Origin: Allobosea sp. CS1GBMeth4
GTDB taxonomy: Bacteria; Pseudomonadota; Alphaproteobacteria; Rhizobiales; Beijerinckiaceae
Reading direction: 5' to 3'
Length of the DNA stretch: 64,000 nucleotides
NCBI RefSeq assembly: GCF_900185715.1
Contig: NZ_FYAS01000016.1
Coordinates: forward strand, 124,001 to 188,000
In this document: piece after piece, positions 16,412 to 28,437 of the stretch
Position numbering within the stretch: position 1 is the first letter of the stretch
Layout of the letters: every line of letters begins with the position of its first letter
Notes under the pieces: model-generated
Databases searched by the model: none
What the model was told of the DNA's origin: nothing
Seen by the model: only the letters and a program-made list of their open reading frames with translations
Made by a program: the position numbers and the translations under genes

Positions 16412-17226
16412 GGCTTCCCGCTCCGAACGCCCTGGTCGGCGGCACACTGATCGGCTTCCTCGGTATGGTCGCAGCGGTCAGCGCGCTCTGGACGCCCTAC
16501 GATCCGCTCAAGCTCTCCTTCCGCGCCAAGCTCGCTGCACCGTCGGCGACGCACTGGCTCGGCACCGACGAGTTCGGCCGCGACGTGCTCTCGCGGCTGA
16601 TGGCGGGCGCCGCCACCTCTGTCTGGATCAGCCTGCTAACGGTCGCGCTCGCCGTCTCGCTCGGCACGGTGATCGGCCTGTTCTCCGGCTATGTCCGGGG
16701 CTGGGTCGACCGCGCCGTCATGGCCTTCAACGACGCGCTGCTCGCCTTCCCCGGCATTCTCCTGGCGCTCGGCCTGCTCGCGGTGGTCGGCGCCAACAAA
16801 TACGGCATCATCCTGGCGCTCGGCATCGCCTATGCGCCTTCGGTCGCCCGCATCGTGCGCGGCACCGTGCTCTCGCTGCGCGAGCGCGAGTTCATCGCGG
16901 CCTCGCGGGTGATGGGCAATTCGGAAGGGTTCACCATGGCCCGCCACATCCTGCCAAACTGCATCGCGCCGCTGACCGTGCTCGCGACCTCGATGTTCGG
17001 CTGGGTGCTGCTGGCCGAGAGCTCGCTCTCCTTCCTCGGCCTCGGCGTGCCGCCGCCGGCGCCGACCTGGGGCAACATGCTGGCGGGCTCGCGGCCCTAT
17101 ATCGGCCAGGCCGTCTGGCTCGGCATCTTCCCCGGCCTCTGCATCTCGCTGACCCTGCTCGGCATCAACCTGCTCGGCGATGCGCTCCGCGACAGGCTCG
17201 ACCCGCGGATGAGGGGTGCGCGATGA
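16408..17226 (+). CDS. DppC-type ABC permease
   Basis: A 272-residue permease partner of the preceding gene. The N-terminal helix is followed by the conserved HWLGTDEFGRDVLSRL motif. The coupling loop is EFIAASRVMGNSEGFTMARHILPN. A SLSFLGLGVPPPAPTWG motif precedes the last helix, all typical of DppC. It overlaps both neighbours by 4 nt (ATGA). Confidence 0.93.
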   Translation: MRLPAPNALVGGTLIGFLGMVAAVSALWTPYDPLKLSFRAKLAAPSATHWLGTDEFGRDVLSRLMAGAATSVWISLLTVALAVSLGTVIGLFSGYVRGWVDRAVMAFNDALLAFPGILLALGLLAVVGANKYGIILALGIAYAPSVARIVRGTVLSLREREFIAASRVMGNSEGFTMARHILPNCIAPLTVLATSMFGWVLLAESSLSFLGLGVPPPAPTWGNMLAGSRPYIGQAVWLGIFPGLCISLTLLGINLLGDALRDRLDPRMRGAR

Positions 17227-18869
17227 CCGCCACCAAGCCATTGCTCGAAGTCGACGACCTCACCCTGCGGATCGGCGCAAGCGGCCGCACCGTCGTCAAC
17301 GATATCAGCTTCTCGGTCTCGCCCGGCGAGATCGTCGGCATCGTCGGCGAATCCGGCTCGGGCAAGACGCTGGCGGCCCGCGCCGTGATGGGCTTCATCC
17401 CGCCGGCGGTCCGCCTCGTCTCCGGCTCGATCCGCTTCGACGGCGAGGAGGTCACGACCATGGCGCAAAAGCGCCTGCGGGCGATCCGCGGCGCCAGGGT
17501 CGGCATGGTCTTCCAGGAGCCGATGACCTCGCTCAACCCCTCCATGCTGATCGGCCGCCAGCTCGAGGAAGGGCTGGCGCTGCACCGCAAGCTCGACGCC
17601 GCCGGCCGGCGCGCGCTCATCCTCGACATGCTCCGGCGCGTCGGCATCCGCGATCCCGAGGGCGCCTTCGACGCCTATCCGCACCAGTATTCCGGCGGCA
17701 TGCGCCAGCGCATCATGCTGGCCTCGGTGATGCTGCTGAAACCCGCGCTGCTCCTCGCCGACGAGCCGACCACCGCGCTCGACGCCGTCGTCCAGCGCGA
17801 CGTCATGGAGCTGATGGTCGGTCTGACCAGGGAGAACGGCACCGCCGTGCTCCTGATCTCGCACGATCTCGGCATGGTCGCGCGCTATTGCAGCCGCATC
17901 GTCGTGATGTGCCAGGGCGATGTCGTCGAGCAGGGCAGCAGCGAGGACATCCTCGCCCGGCCGCAGCACCCCTATACCCGCAAGCTGCTCGCCGCGATGC
18001 CGCATCGCGAGCCTGCCCGGAACCTGCCGGAGGCGGCGACGCCGCTCGTCTCGGTCGATGACCTCGTCGTCGACTATGGCGGCCGCCAGGGCTTCTTCCG
18101 CAAGGAACAGGGCAAGCGGGCGCTGCACGGCATCAGCCTCTCGGTGAAGCCGGGCGAGGTCGTCTCGGTCGTCGGCGGCTCGGGCTCCGGCAAGACCACG
18201 CTCGGCCATGCCATCGCCGGCCTGATCAGGCCGAGCGGCGGCGAAATCCGCTTCAACGGCAAGCCGATCGACCGGAGCGACTCCGCCTGGTGGGACTACC
18301 GGCTGAACTGCCAGATGGTCTTCCAGGACCCCTATTCCTCGCTCGATCCGCGCATGACCATCGGCGAGCTCGTGGCCGAGCCCTTAAGGCTGGTCGAGGG
18401 CATGGGCGCCGCCGAGAAGAAGGCGCGGCTGCAGGAGGTGCTGGCCGAGGTCGGCCTCGGCGACGGCTTCGCCGAGCGCTACCCGCACGAGCTCTCCGGC
18501 GGCCAGCGCCAGCGCGTCGCCATCGCCCGCGCCGTCATCCGACGGCCGAGCTTCGTCATCGCCGACGAGCCCGTCTCGGCCCTCGACGTGACGGTGCGCG
18601 CGCAGGTGCTGGAACTCTTCGCCGAATTGCAGAAGAAGCACGGCTTCTCCTGCCTGTTCATCAGCCACGACCTCGGCGTGGTCGAGCAGGTCTCCGACCG
18701 CGTCGTCGTCATGCATGAGGGCCGCATCGTCGAGGAAGGCACGCGCGACCAGATCTTCGACGCCCCCCAGCACGACTACACCCGCAAGCTCCTCTCCGCC
18801 GTGCCCGGGCTGGAGAGTACGAAGGATGGCGGCGTCAGGCTGTTCTGGCGGCTGCCGGAGCCGGCGTGA
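17223..18869 (+). CDS. Fused DppD-DppF ABC ATPase
   Basis: A 548-residue protein with two complete nucleotide-binding domains in one chain, like GsiA/YejF. NBD1: Walker A GESGSGKT (about 42-49), signature YSGGMRQRI, Walker B LLADEPTTALD. NBD2: Walker A GGSGSGKT (about 317-324), signature LSGGQRQRV, Walker B VIADEPVSALD. Each half ends with the oligopeptide-transporter-type HPYTRKLL/HDYTRKLL extension. It energises the DppB-DppC pair and is the only complete Dpp ATPase in the window, so it may also serve orphan SBPs. Confidence 0.94.
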   Translation: MTATKPLLEVDDLTLRIGASGRTVVNDISFSVSPGEIVGIVGESGSGKTLAARAVMGFIPPAVRLVSGSIRFDGEEVTTMAQKRLRAIRGARVGMVFQEPMTSLNPSMLIGRQLEEGLALHRKLDAAGRRALILDMLRRVGIRDPEGAFDAYPHQYSGGMRQRIMLASVMLLKPALLLADEPTTALDAVVQRDVMELMVGLTRENGTAVLLISHDLGMVARYCSRIVVMCQGDVVEQGSSEDILARPQHPYTRKLLAAMPHREPARNLPEAATPLVSVDDLVVDYGGRQGFFRKEQGKRALHGISLSVKPGEVVSVVGGSGSGKTTLGHAIAGLIRPSGGEIRFNGKPIDRSDSAWWDYRLNCQMVFQDPYSSLDPRMTIGELVAEPLRLVEGMGAAEKKARLQEVLAEVGLGDGFAERYPHELSGGQRQRVAIARAVIRRPSFVIADEPVSALDVTVRAQVLELFAELQKKHGFSCLFISHDLGVVEQVSDRVVVMHEGRIVEEGTRDQIFDAPQHDYTRKLLSAVPGLESTKDGGVRLFWRLPEPA

Positions 18870-18874
18870 TGAAG

Positions 18875-18920
18875 GGCGCGGGGAACCCCTCTCCCATGCG
18901 GGAGAGGGGTTCCCCGCGCC
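18875..18920. repeat. Perfect 21-bp inverted repeat (family A compact form)
   Basis: Arms 18875-18895 and 18900-18920 are perfectly complementary with a 4-nt loop (ATGC), forming a very stable GC-rich stem 5 nt after the DppDF stop. It shares its core (GCGGGGAACC...CTCTCCC) with the long element at 43978-44119. It probably reduces read-through into, or stabilises mRNA before, the GGT gene. Confidence 0.85.
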
Positions 18921-18969
18921 TCATTTCGGGGCGACTACCGGTTCGTATGAAAGGATGAAGGTCCGTAAC

Positions 18970-20583
18970 ATGAAGAACGGAATGATCGTCGCCCCGCAGC
19001 CGGAGGCGGTCGAAGCCGGCGCGGCCGTGCTGGAGCGCGGCGGCAATGCGGTCGACGCGGCGATCGCCTGCGCCTTCATGCAGGGCGTGGTCGATCCGCT
19101 GATGTGCGGCATCGGCGGCTTCGGCTCGATGCAGCTCTACATGCCCGGCAAGGGCGTCCACGAGATCGTCGAGTTCTATGCCCGCGCTTCCTATGCGGCG
19201 AAGCCGGACATGTGGCAGGACAAACTGCGCGGCCAGTCGCGCGACGGCTTCGCCTTCCTGCTCGAAGGCGGCATCAGCGAGTTCGGCCATCTCGCCGTCT
19301 GCACCCCCGGCAGCGTCAAGGGCTATGACCATGTACTCTCGCGCTTCGGCACCATGGATTGGGCCGATGTGATCGCCCCGGCGATCCGGCAGGCGCGCGA
19401 GGGCGTGCTGGTACGCCCGCACATGCACTGGTTCTGGTCGCAGGACCAGAGCGGCTCCGGCCAGGTCAACACCGCAGACAAGCTGCGCTACGGCGAGACC
19501 GGCAAGCGGCTCTATTTCCGCCCCGACGGCAGCGTTAAGCGCCCCGGCGACGTGATCGTCAACGCCGACATGGCCAACACGCTGGAGCGTCTGGCCAAGG
19601 GCGGCGCCGACCTGTTCTACCATGGCGAACTCGCCGAGGAGATCGCCGCCGACTTCGCGGCGCATGGCGGGCTGATCTCGCGCGAGGACCTCGCCCGCTA
19701 CGAGCTTTCGGTCGCCGAACCGATCTGGGGTTCCTATCGCGGCCACCGCATCGCGACCTCGCCGCCGCCGGCGAGCGGCATGTCGATGCTGCAGATCCTC
19801 AACATGCTCGAATCCTTCGACATCGGCACGCTCGTCCATGGTGGCGCCGAGCATGTCCGCCTGCTTGCCGAGGCGATGAAACGCATGACCATCGACAAGG
19901 ACGAGTTCATGGGCGACCCGGCCTATGTCGACGTCCCCGTCGCACGCCTGATCTCGAAGGAGCATGCGGCGGAGCAGGCCGCCGGCATCCGCCGTGGCGA
20001 GCGGGCACAGGTGAAGCGGCTGGAGCGCTCCTCCCAGCGCGAGACCACCCATGTCACCGTCGTCGACAGGCACGGCAACGCCGTCGCGCTGACCCATACG
20101 CTCGGCAGCCCGTCCGGCGCGATCACCGAGGGGCTCGGCTTCATCTACAACGGCACGATGAGCCGCTTCGACCCGCGTCCCGGCCGCGCCGGCTCGATCG
20201 CGCCCGGCAAGCGCCGCTCCTCCTCGGCGGCGCCGACCATCGTCTTCAAGGGGGACCGGCCCTTCATCGTCATGGGTGCGCCGGGCGGCAGCTATATCGC
20301 CCCGGCCATGGCGCAAGGCATCATGAACGTCATCGATTTCAGGATGTCGATGCTGGAAGCGGTGGCGGCGCCGCGCGTCATGGCCGTCTCGAATTCGATC
20401 GATATCTCAAACCGCATCCGCCGCAGCGTCGAGGCGCAGCTCACGGCCGACGGCTACGACGTCAAGCGCTCGGCCCAGAGCTATCCCTTCGCCGCCCTCC
20501 ACGGCGTCAAGATCGAGGACGGGCTTTGCACCGGCGGCGCCGACCCGCAGCGCGACGGCATGGCGATCTCGGTGCCGGGGTAA
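18970..20583 (+). CDS. Gamma-glutamyltransferase-family Ntn hydrolase, cytoplasmic type (GGT copy 2)
   Basis: A 537-residue GGT-family protein. LERGGNAVDAAIACAF and CGIGGFGS are N-terminal motifs. RETTHVTVVD gives the catalytic Thr359 as first residue of the small subunit, and GSPSGA plus MGAPGGSYIAPAM form the small-subunit core. There is no signal peptide. The ATG at 18970 has GAAGG 8 nt upstream; an in-frame ATG at 18955 has no spaced Shine-Dalgarno and is less likely. It is last in the Dpp module run and probably acts on the imported ligand. The substrate may not be glutathione. Confidence 0.9.
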   Translation: MKNGMIVAPQPEAVEAGAAVLERGGNAVDAAIACAFMQGVVDPLMCGIGGFGSMQLYMPGKGVHEIVEFYARASYAAKPDMWQDKLRGQSRDGFAFLLEGGISEFGHLAVCTPGSVKGYDHVLSRFGTMDWADVIAPAIRQAREGVLVRPHMHWFWSQDQSGSGQVNTADKLRYGETGKRLYFRPDGSVKRPGDVIVNADMANTLERLAKGGADLFYHGELAEEIAADFAAHGGLISREDLARYELSVAEPIWGSYRGHRIATSPPPASGMSMLQILNMLESFDIGTLVHGGAEHVRLLAEAMKRMTIDKDEFMGDPAYVDVPVARLISKEHAAEQAAGIRRGERAQVKRLERSSQRETTHVTVVDRHGNAVALTHTLGSPSGAITEGLGFIYNGTMSRFDPRPGRAGSIAPGKRRSSSAAPTIVFKGDRPFIVMGAPGGSYIAPAMAQGIMNVIDFRMSMLEAVAAPRVMAVSNSIDISNRIRRSVEAQLTADGYDVKRSAQSYPFAALHGVKIEDGLCTGGADPQRDGMAISVPG

Positions 20584-20593
20584 GCGCTTCGCC

Positions 20594-20804
20594 TCTCCCC
20601 TTGCTGGAGAAGGTGGCCCGAAGGCCGGATGAGGGGTCGCGCATGGTCTACCCGCCATGCTCGCCCTTATGGCGAGCATCCACGTCTTGAACACCACATC
20701 GCAGGAAGGAAGACGTGGATAGTCGGGACAAGCCTGACCCTGACGAGAAAGCGTCACGAGACCCCTCACCCTAACCTCTCCCGCAAGGGGGGAGGGGACT
20801 TAAC
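20594..20804. repeat. Composite intergenic repeat: family A element split by a family B element
   Basis: Outer parts (20594-20640 and 20760-20804) are complementary halves of a CTCTCCCC.../...GGGGAGGGG palindrome that includes GATGAGGGG/CCCCTCACC. The middle (20654-20745) is a separate palindromic unit with another copy at 48885-48978. It fills the gap between the convergent GGT2 and Lrp genes and may act as a bidirectional terminator. Confidence 0.75.
20654..20745. repeat. Palindromic element, family B copy 1 (nested)
   Basis: Shares blocks GCGAGCATCCACGTCTTGAA and AGACGTGGAT with the copy at 48885-48978. Internal arms ATCCACGTCTT/AAGACGTGGAT form the main stem. Short indels and substitutions distinguish the two copies. 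Confidence 0.8.
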
Positions 20805-21300
20805 CCAGCGCGATCTGCAGCGGATCGACCGAGATCGCCCGCTTCAGCGTGCGCAGGCCGAAGGTGGTGCGCGACTGGCGCAAGCCCGGCAGCCGGTAGA
20901 TCTTCTCGCGCAGGAAGCGCTCATAGTGCTCGGTACCGCTGACCACGGCCTTGACGAGATAGTCGTAATCGCCGGTGACGAGATGGGCCTCGACCACTTC
21001 GGGGATGCGCGCCAGCGCCTCGCCGAAGCGATCGAGCAGCTTGTCGTCGTGCTTGTCGAGCGTGATCTCGATGAAGACGACATTGTCGAGCCCGAGTGCG
21101 CGGTGGTTGAGCACCGCGACATATTTCTCGATCGCGCCGCTCTCCTCGAGCCGCTTCACCCGCGTCCAGCAGGGCGAGGGCGACAGACCGACCTTCTCCG
21201 CCAGCGCATTGATCGTCAGCCGGCCATCCTCGTTGAGCGCCGAGAGAATGCGCCGGTCGATCGCGTCCAGCTCGTCGCCACGCCGCGCCCTGCTCGCCAT
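20800..21300 (-). CDS. bkdR: Lrp/AsnC-family regulator, likely regulator of the bkd operon
   Basis: A 166-residue Lrp-family protein. N-terminal HTH at about residues 12-60 (LDAIDRRILSALNEDGR, VGLSPSPCWTRVKRLEESG), then an AsnC/RAM ligand domain with VTGDYDYLVKAVV. It is divergent from the branched-chain 2-oxoacid dehydrogenase operon, the same arrangement as Pseudomonas bkdR, an Lrp-type activator that responds to branched-chain amino acids. The functional name rests on this context. Confidence 0.85.
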   Translation of the reverse strand: MASRARRGDELDAIDRRILSALNEDGRLTINALAEKVGLSPSPCWTRVKRLEESGAIEKYVAVLNHRALGLDNVVFIEITLDKHDDKLLDRFGEALARIPEVVEAHLVTGDYDYLVKAVVSGTEHYERFLREKIYRLPGLRQSRTTFGLRTLKRAISVDPLQIALG

Positions 21301-22846
<1,546 letters not shown>

Positions 22847-22850
22847 CGCC

Positions 22851-23867
22851 ATGCCCCGCATGACCATGATCGAGGCGATCCGCTCGGCCCTCGACGTCTC
22901 GATGGGCCGCGACGACAATGTCGTCGTCTATGGCGAGGATGTCGGCTTCTTCGGCGGCGTCTTCCGCTGCACGCAGGGTCTCCAGCAGAAATACGGCGTC
23001 ACCCGCTGCTTCGACGCGCCGATCAGCGAGCTCGGCATCGTCGGCACTGCGATCGGAATGGCCGCCTATGGCCTGCGCCCCTGCGTCGAGATCCAGTTCG
23101 CCGACTACATGTATCCGGCCTATGATCAGATCGTCTCGGAAGCCGCCCGCCTGCGCTACCGCTCGGCCGGCGACTTCACCTGCCCGATGGTGATCCGCAT
23201 GCCGACAGGCGGCGGCATCTTCGGCGGCCAGACCCACAGCCAGAGCCCGGAGGCCCTGTTCACCCATGTCTCGGGGCTGAAGACGGTGGTGCCGTCCAAT
23301 CCGCGCGACGCCAAGGGGCTTCTGATCGCGGCGATCGAGGACCCCGATCCGGTGATCTTCCTCGAGCCGAAGCGGCTCTATAACGGCCCCTTCGACGGCC
23401 ACCACGACCGGCCGGTCACGCCCTGGTCGAAGCACGAGCTCGGCGAGGTCGAGGACGGCCATTACACCATCCCGCTCGGCAAGGCGGCGATCCGGCGCGA
23501 GGGCCGGGCCGTCACCATCGTCACCTACGGCACCATGGTCCATGTCGCGCAGGCGGCCGCCGAGGAGACCGGGATCGACGCCGAGATCATCGATCTGCGC
23601 ACCCTGCTGCCGCTCGATCTCGACGCGATCATCGCCTCGGTCGCCAAGACCGGCCGCTGCATCGTGCTGCACGAGGCGACGCTGACCTCGGGCTTCGGCG
23701 CGGAGCTGGCCGCGCTCGTGCAGGAACACTGCTTCTACCACCTCGAGGCGCCGATCATGCGCGTCACCGGCTGGGACACGCCTTATCCGCACGCCCAGGA
23801 ATGGGATTACTTCCCCGGCCCGGCCCGGCTCGGGCGGGCGCTGCGCGAGATCATGGAGGCACGCTGA
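22851..23867 (+). CDS. bkdA2: Branched-chain 2-oxoacid dehydrogenase E1 component, beta subunit
   Basis: A 338-residue E1 beta subunit, partner of the preceding gene in an alpha2beta2 heterotetramer. [31 protein letters not shown] and [16 protein letters not shown] are conserved TPP/interface motifs; the transketolase C-domain has RTLLPLD and [13 protein letters not shown]. The start lies 4 nt after the alpha-subunit stop. Confidence 0.95.
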   Translation: MPRMTMIEAIRSALDVSMGRDDNVVVYGEDVGFFGGVFRCTQGLQQKYGVTRCFDAPISELGIVGTAIGMAAYGLRPCVEIQFADYMYPAYDQIVSEAARLRYRSAGDFTCPMVIRMPTGGGIFGGQTHSQSPEALFTHVSGLKTVVPSNPRDAKGLLIAAIEDPDPVIFLEPKRLYNGPFDGHHDRPVTPWSKHELGEVEDGHYTIPLGKAAIRREGRAVTIVTYGTMVHVAQAAAEETGIDAEIIDLRTLLPLDLDAIIASVAKTGRCIVLHEATLTSGFGAELAALVQEHCFYHLEAPIMRVTGWDTPYPHAQEWDYFPGPARLGRALREIMEAR

Positions 23868-25171
23868 TGGCCGAGCGCATCATCAAGCTGCCCGATGTCG
23901 GCGAGGGCATCGCCGAGGCGGAGCTGGTCGAGTGGCACGTCAAGGTCGGCGACATCGTCCGCGAGGACGACCTCATCGCCGCGGTGATGACCGACAAGGC
24001 GACGGTCGAGATTCCCTCCCCGGTCGAGGGGGAGGTCACCTGGGTCGGCGCCGAGATCGGCGACACCGTCGCGATCGGCTCGGCCCTGGTCAAGCTCGAG
24101 GTCGCCGGCGCAGCCAAGGCCGGGGAGCCGGCCGAGGCTGAAGCGCCCGCCGAGCAGCCACAGGAGGAGCCCGCCCCGGTCCCGCCCGCCACGCCAGCTT
24201 CGGCGCCTGACGCCGCCCCCAGGCGGATGCCGACGCCCAAGCCCGCTCCGGCCCGCCCGGCGCCGATCGCCGCCGCGCCCGCGCCGCGCCGTGCCGCCGG
24301 CGAGAAGCCGCTCGCCTCGCCCGCCGTCCGGCTGAAGGCGCGCGAAGCCGGCATCGACCTGCGCCAGGTCCAGGGCTCCGGCCCGGCCGGCCGCATCACG
24401 CACGAGGACATCGACGCCTTCCTCCAGCGCGGACCCGAGGCCCCGGCCGCAGGCGGACTCGCGCGGAAGACGGCGGTCACCGAGGTCAAGGTCGTCGGTC
24501 TGCGCCGCCGCATCGCCGAGAAGATGGCGCTGTCGAAATCGCGCATCCCGCACATCACGATTGTCGAAGAAGTCGACGTCTCCGCTCTCGAAGATCTGCG
24601 CGCGGCCCTCAACAGGAAGCCGACCGCCGAGCGGCCGAAGCTGACGCTGCTGCCCTTCCTGATGCGGGCCATGGTCAAGGCGCTCGGCGAGCAGCCGGGC
24701 CTCAACGCTCTCTATGACGACGAGGCCGGACTCGTCCGCCAGCATGCCGGCATCCATATCGGCATCGCGACGCAGACGCCGTCCGGACTGGTCGTGCCGG
24801 TGGTGAAGCACGCCGAGGCGCGCGACCTCTGGGGCTGCGCCGTCGAGCTTTCCCGCCTCGCCGAGCGCGCCCGCGAGGGCGGCGCCAGCCGCGACGAGCT
24901 CACCGGCTCGACCATCACCATCACCTCGCTCGGCGCGATGGGCGGCATCGCCACCACGCCGGTGATCAATCATCCCGAGGTCGCGATCGTCGGCGTCAAC
25001 AAGATCATGGTCCGCCCGGTCTGGGACGGCGCCACCTTCGTGCCGCGCAAGATGATGAACCTCTCCTGCAGCTTCGACCACCGCGTCGTCGACGGCTGGG
25101 ACGCCGCCGTCTTCGTGCAGCGGCTGAAGGAGCTGCTGGAGACGCCGGCAACCTTGTTCGTGGATATGTGA
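23867..25171 (+). CDS. bkdB: Branched-chain 2-oxoacid dehydrogenase E2 (dihydrolipoamide acyltransferase)
   Basis: A 434-residue E2. One lipoyl domain (1-80) has lipoate-carrying Lys44 in [11 protein letters not shown]. An Ala/Pro-rich linker (about 85-140) leads to a peripheral-subunit-binding domain ([16 protein letters not shown]). The catalytic acyltransferase domain ends with [11 protein letters not shown] (His405, Asp409). Its ATG overlaps the E1 beta stop by one base (TGATG). A family C palindromic element separates it from the E3 gene. Confidence 0.95.
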   Translation: MAERIIKLPDVGEGIAEAELVEWHVKVGDIVREDDLIAAVMTDKATVEIPSPVEGEVTWVGAEIGDTVAIGSALVKLEVAGAAKAGEPAEAEAPAEQPQEEPAPVPPATPASAPDAAPRRMPTPKPAPARPAPIAAAPAPRRAAGEKPLASPAVRLKAREAGIDLRQVQGSGPAGRITHEDIDAFLQRGPEAPAAGGLARKTAVTEVKVVGLRRRIAEKMALSKSRIPHITIVEEVDVSALEDLRAALNRKPTAERPKLTLLPFLMRAMVKALGEQPGLNALYDDEAGLVRQHAGIHIGIATQTPSGLVVPVVKHAEARDLWGCAVELSRLAERAREGGASRDELTGSTITITSLGAMGGIATTPVINHPEVAIVGVNKIMVRPVWDGATFVPRKMMNLSCSFDHRVVDGWDAAVFVQRLKELLETPATLFVDM

Positions 25172-25208
25172 TGTCGATGGATCCCTTATCGCACGCTGCG
25201 GGCGCCGC

Positions 25209-25296
25209 CGTCATTGCGAGGAGCGTCAGCGACGAAGCAATCCAGGAGGACCTAGGGCGAGCCCCCCTGGATTGCTTCGCTGCGCTCGCAATGACG
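25209..25296. repeat. Intergenic palindromic element, family C copy 2
   Basis: Perfect 12-bp outer arms (CGTCATTGCGAG at 25209-25220, complement at 25285-25296) and inner AAGCAATCCAG/CTGGATTGCTT arms, as at 5159-5241. It sits inside the bkd operon between E2 and E3 and may set relative mRNA levels. Confidence 0.85.
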
Positions 25297-25337
25297 GCGG
25301 AGCCGGATTGCGACGATCTGGTCGACGGGAGCCCATC

Positions 25338-26735
<1,398 letters not shown>

Positions 26736-26812
26736 CCGGCCGGCGCGCGGCCGGCGCGGGGCGGCTCCCCGCATGGCGAGGCTTGACGCAGCGACGCAAG
26801 CCGCTTCGACTG

Positions 26813-28354
26813 ATGGCACGGGCCATGCTTGGCCCGCCTGCCGCGCCGGAGCCAGCCGCCTTGACCGAACCCTGCGACCTTAATGCCGTCACCGCCCGCC
26901 GTCTGATCGGCGAGAAGAAGCTCTCGGCCTCCGAACTGCTCGAAAGCTGCCTTGCCCGCATCGATGCGGTCGATCACGCCGTCAACGCCATGGTGGCGCG
27001 CGACGACGAGCGCGCCCGCGCCGTGGCCAAAGCGGCCGACGCGGCGACCATGCGCGGCGACGAATTGCCGGCCCTGCACGGCCTGCCGATCGGCATCAAG
27101 GATCTCGAGGATGTCGCCGGCCTGCGCACCACCTATGGCAGCCCGCTCTTCGCCGACCATGTGCCAGCGAAGGACCAGGGCATCGTCGCCTCGGTGCGCC
27201 GGGCCGGCGCCGTCATCGTCGGCAAGACCAATACGCCCGAATGGGGCGCCGGCGCCAACACCCGCAACGCCGTCTACGGCGTCACCGGCAATCCGTTCGA
27301 TCCCTCGCGCTCGGCCGCAGGCTCCTCCGGCGGTTCGGGCGTCGCGCTCGCCACCAACATGGTGCCGATCGCCACCGGCTCGGACACGGGCGGCTCGCTG
27401 CGCAACCCGGCCGCCTTCAACGGCATCGTCGGCTTCCGCCCGACGCCCGGCCTGGTGCCGAGCGACAAGCGCCCGCTCGGCTGGAATCCGCTCTCGGTGC
27501 TGGGCCCGATGGCACGCACCGTGCCCGATCTCTGCCTGCTGCTCTCGACCATGGTCGGCGACGACGCCGTCGATCCGCTGGCGACGACCATCCACGGCAA
27601 GCGGGTCCGAAAGGCCGAGGATTTCGCCCGGCCGGCGCCATGCGACCTCGCTTCGTTGAAAGTCGCGATCACCCCGGATTTCGGCTTCGCCCCGACGGAG
27701 AGACACATCCGCGAGGTCTTCGCCGACAAGGTCGGCCGCTTCAGCGCGGCCTTCGCCGTCGCGGCGGAGGCGACGCCGGATTGCACCGGCACCGACGAGA
27801 CCTTCGAGGTGCTGCGCGCCGTCGCCTTCCTCGCCGGGCAATATGAACGGGTCCGCGACATGCCCGACAAGGTCGGCCCCAATGTCCGCGCCAATGTCGA
27901 GGAGGGCCTGCGTTACGGTGCGCTCGACGTCACCCGCGCCCTCAAGCAGCAGACCGTGCTCTATCACAACTGGCAGCGCTTCTTCGAGACCTACGATGTC
28001 ATCCTGACGCCGGCGATCACCCTCTCGCCGCGGCCCTGGTCGGAGCTCTACCCTGCCGAGATCGACGGCAAGCCGACGCGCACCTATTTCCACTGGCTCG
28101 CCATGGCCTATGCGGTGACCACGGTCGGCCATCCGGCGATCTCGCTGCCGGTCGGGCTCGATCGCGACGGCCTGCCCTTCGGCCTGCAGATCGTCGGCCC
28201 GCGTGGCGGCGACGCCAAGGTGCTTGCCGTCGCGGCCGCGCTGGAGCAACTCTTGGCCGGCGACCCGCTGACGGCGCGTCCCGTGCCGGACATCGCCAGG
28301 CTGAAGGCGGCGCCGAAGCTCGCGGACAGCCCGAACTTCCTCGGCTTCGACTAG
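26813..28354 (+). CDS. Amidase-signature enzyme
   Basis: 513 residues (509 if the ATG at 26825 is used). The Ser-cisSer-Lys triad of the amidase signature family is visible: Lys96 (PIGIKDLED), Ser171 (AAGSSGGSG) and Ser195 (SDTGGSLRNPA). Such enzymes hydrolyse carboxamides or aryl/acyl amides in the cytosol. It is followed after 83 nt by an SBP gene on the same strand, so it may process what that SBP delivers. It is not a GatA: no gatB/C is nearby and the C-terminus differs. Confidence 0.9.
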   Translation: MARAMLGPPAAPEPAALTEPCDLNAVTARRLIGEKKLSASELLESCLARIDAVDHAVNAMVARDDERARAVAKAADAATMRGDELPALHGLPIGIKDLEDVAGLRTTYGSPLFADHVPAKDQGIVASVRRAGAVIVGKTNTPEWGAGANTRNAVYGVTGNPFDPSRSAAGSSGGSGVALATNMVPIATGSDTGGSLRNPAAFNGIVGFRPTPGLVPSDKRPLGWNPLSVLGPMARTVPDLCLLLSTMVGDDAVDPLATTIHGKRVRKAEDFARPAPCDLASLKVAITPDFGFAPTERHIREVFADKVGRFSAAFAVAAEATPDCTGTDETFEVLRAVAFLAGQYERVRDMPDKVGPNVRANVEEGLRYGALDVTRALKQQTVLYHNWQRFFETYDVILTPAITLSPRPWSELYPAEIDGKPTRTYFHWLAMAYAVTTVGHPAISLPVGLDRDGLPFGLQIVGPRGGDAKVLAVAAALEQLLAGDPLTARPVPDIARLKAAPKLADSPNFLGFD

Positions 28355-28437
28355 CCCAGGACCTGCCCGACGCGAGAAACGGCACATCGACCCAGGTTCA
28401 CCTGGTACCGGCTGCAAGCATAAGAGGGGAAGATCAG

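Noticed and set aside
26813-28354. Amidase as GatA (Glu-tRNA amidotransferase subunit A)
   Set aside because: No gatB or gatC nearby and the substrate-region sequence and context fit a catabolic amidase.
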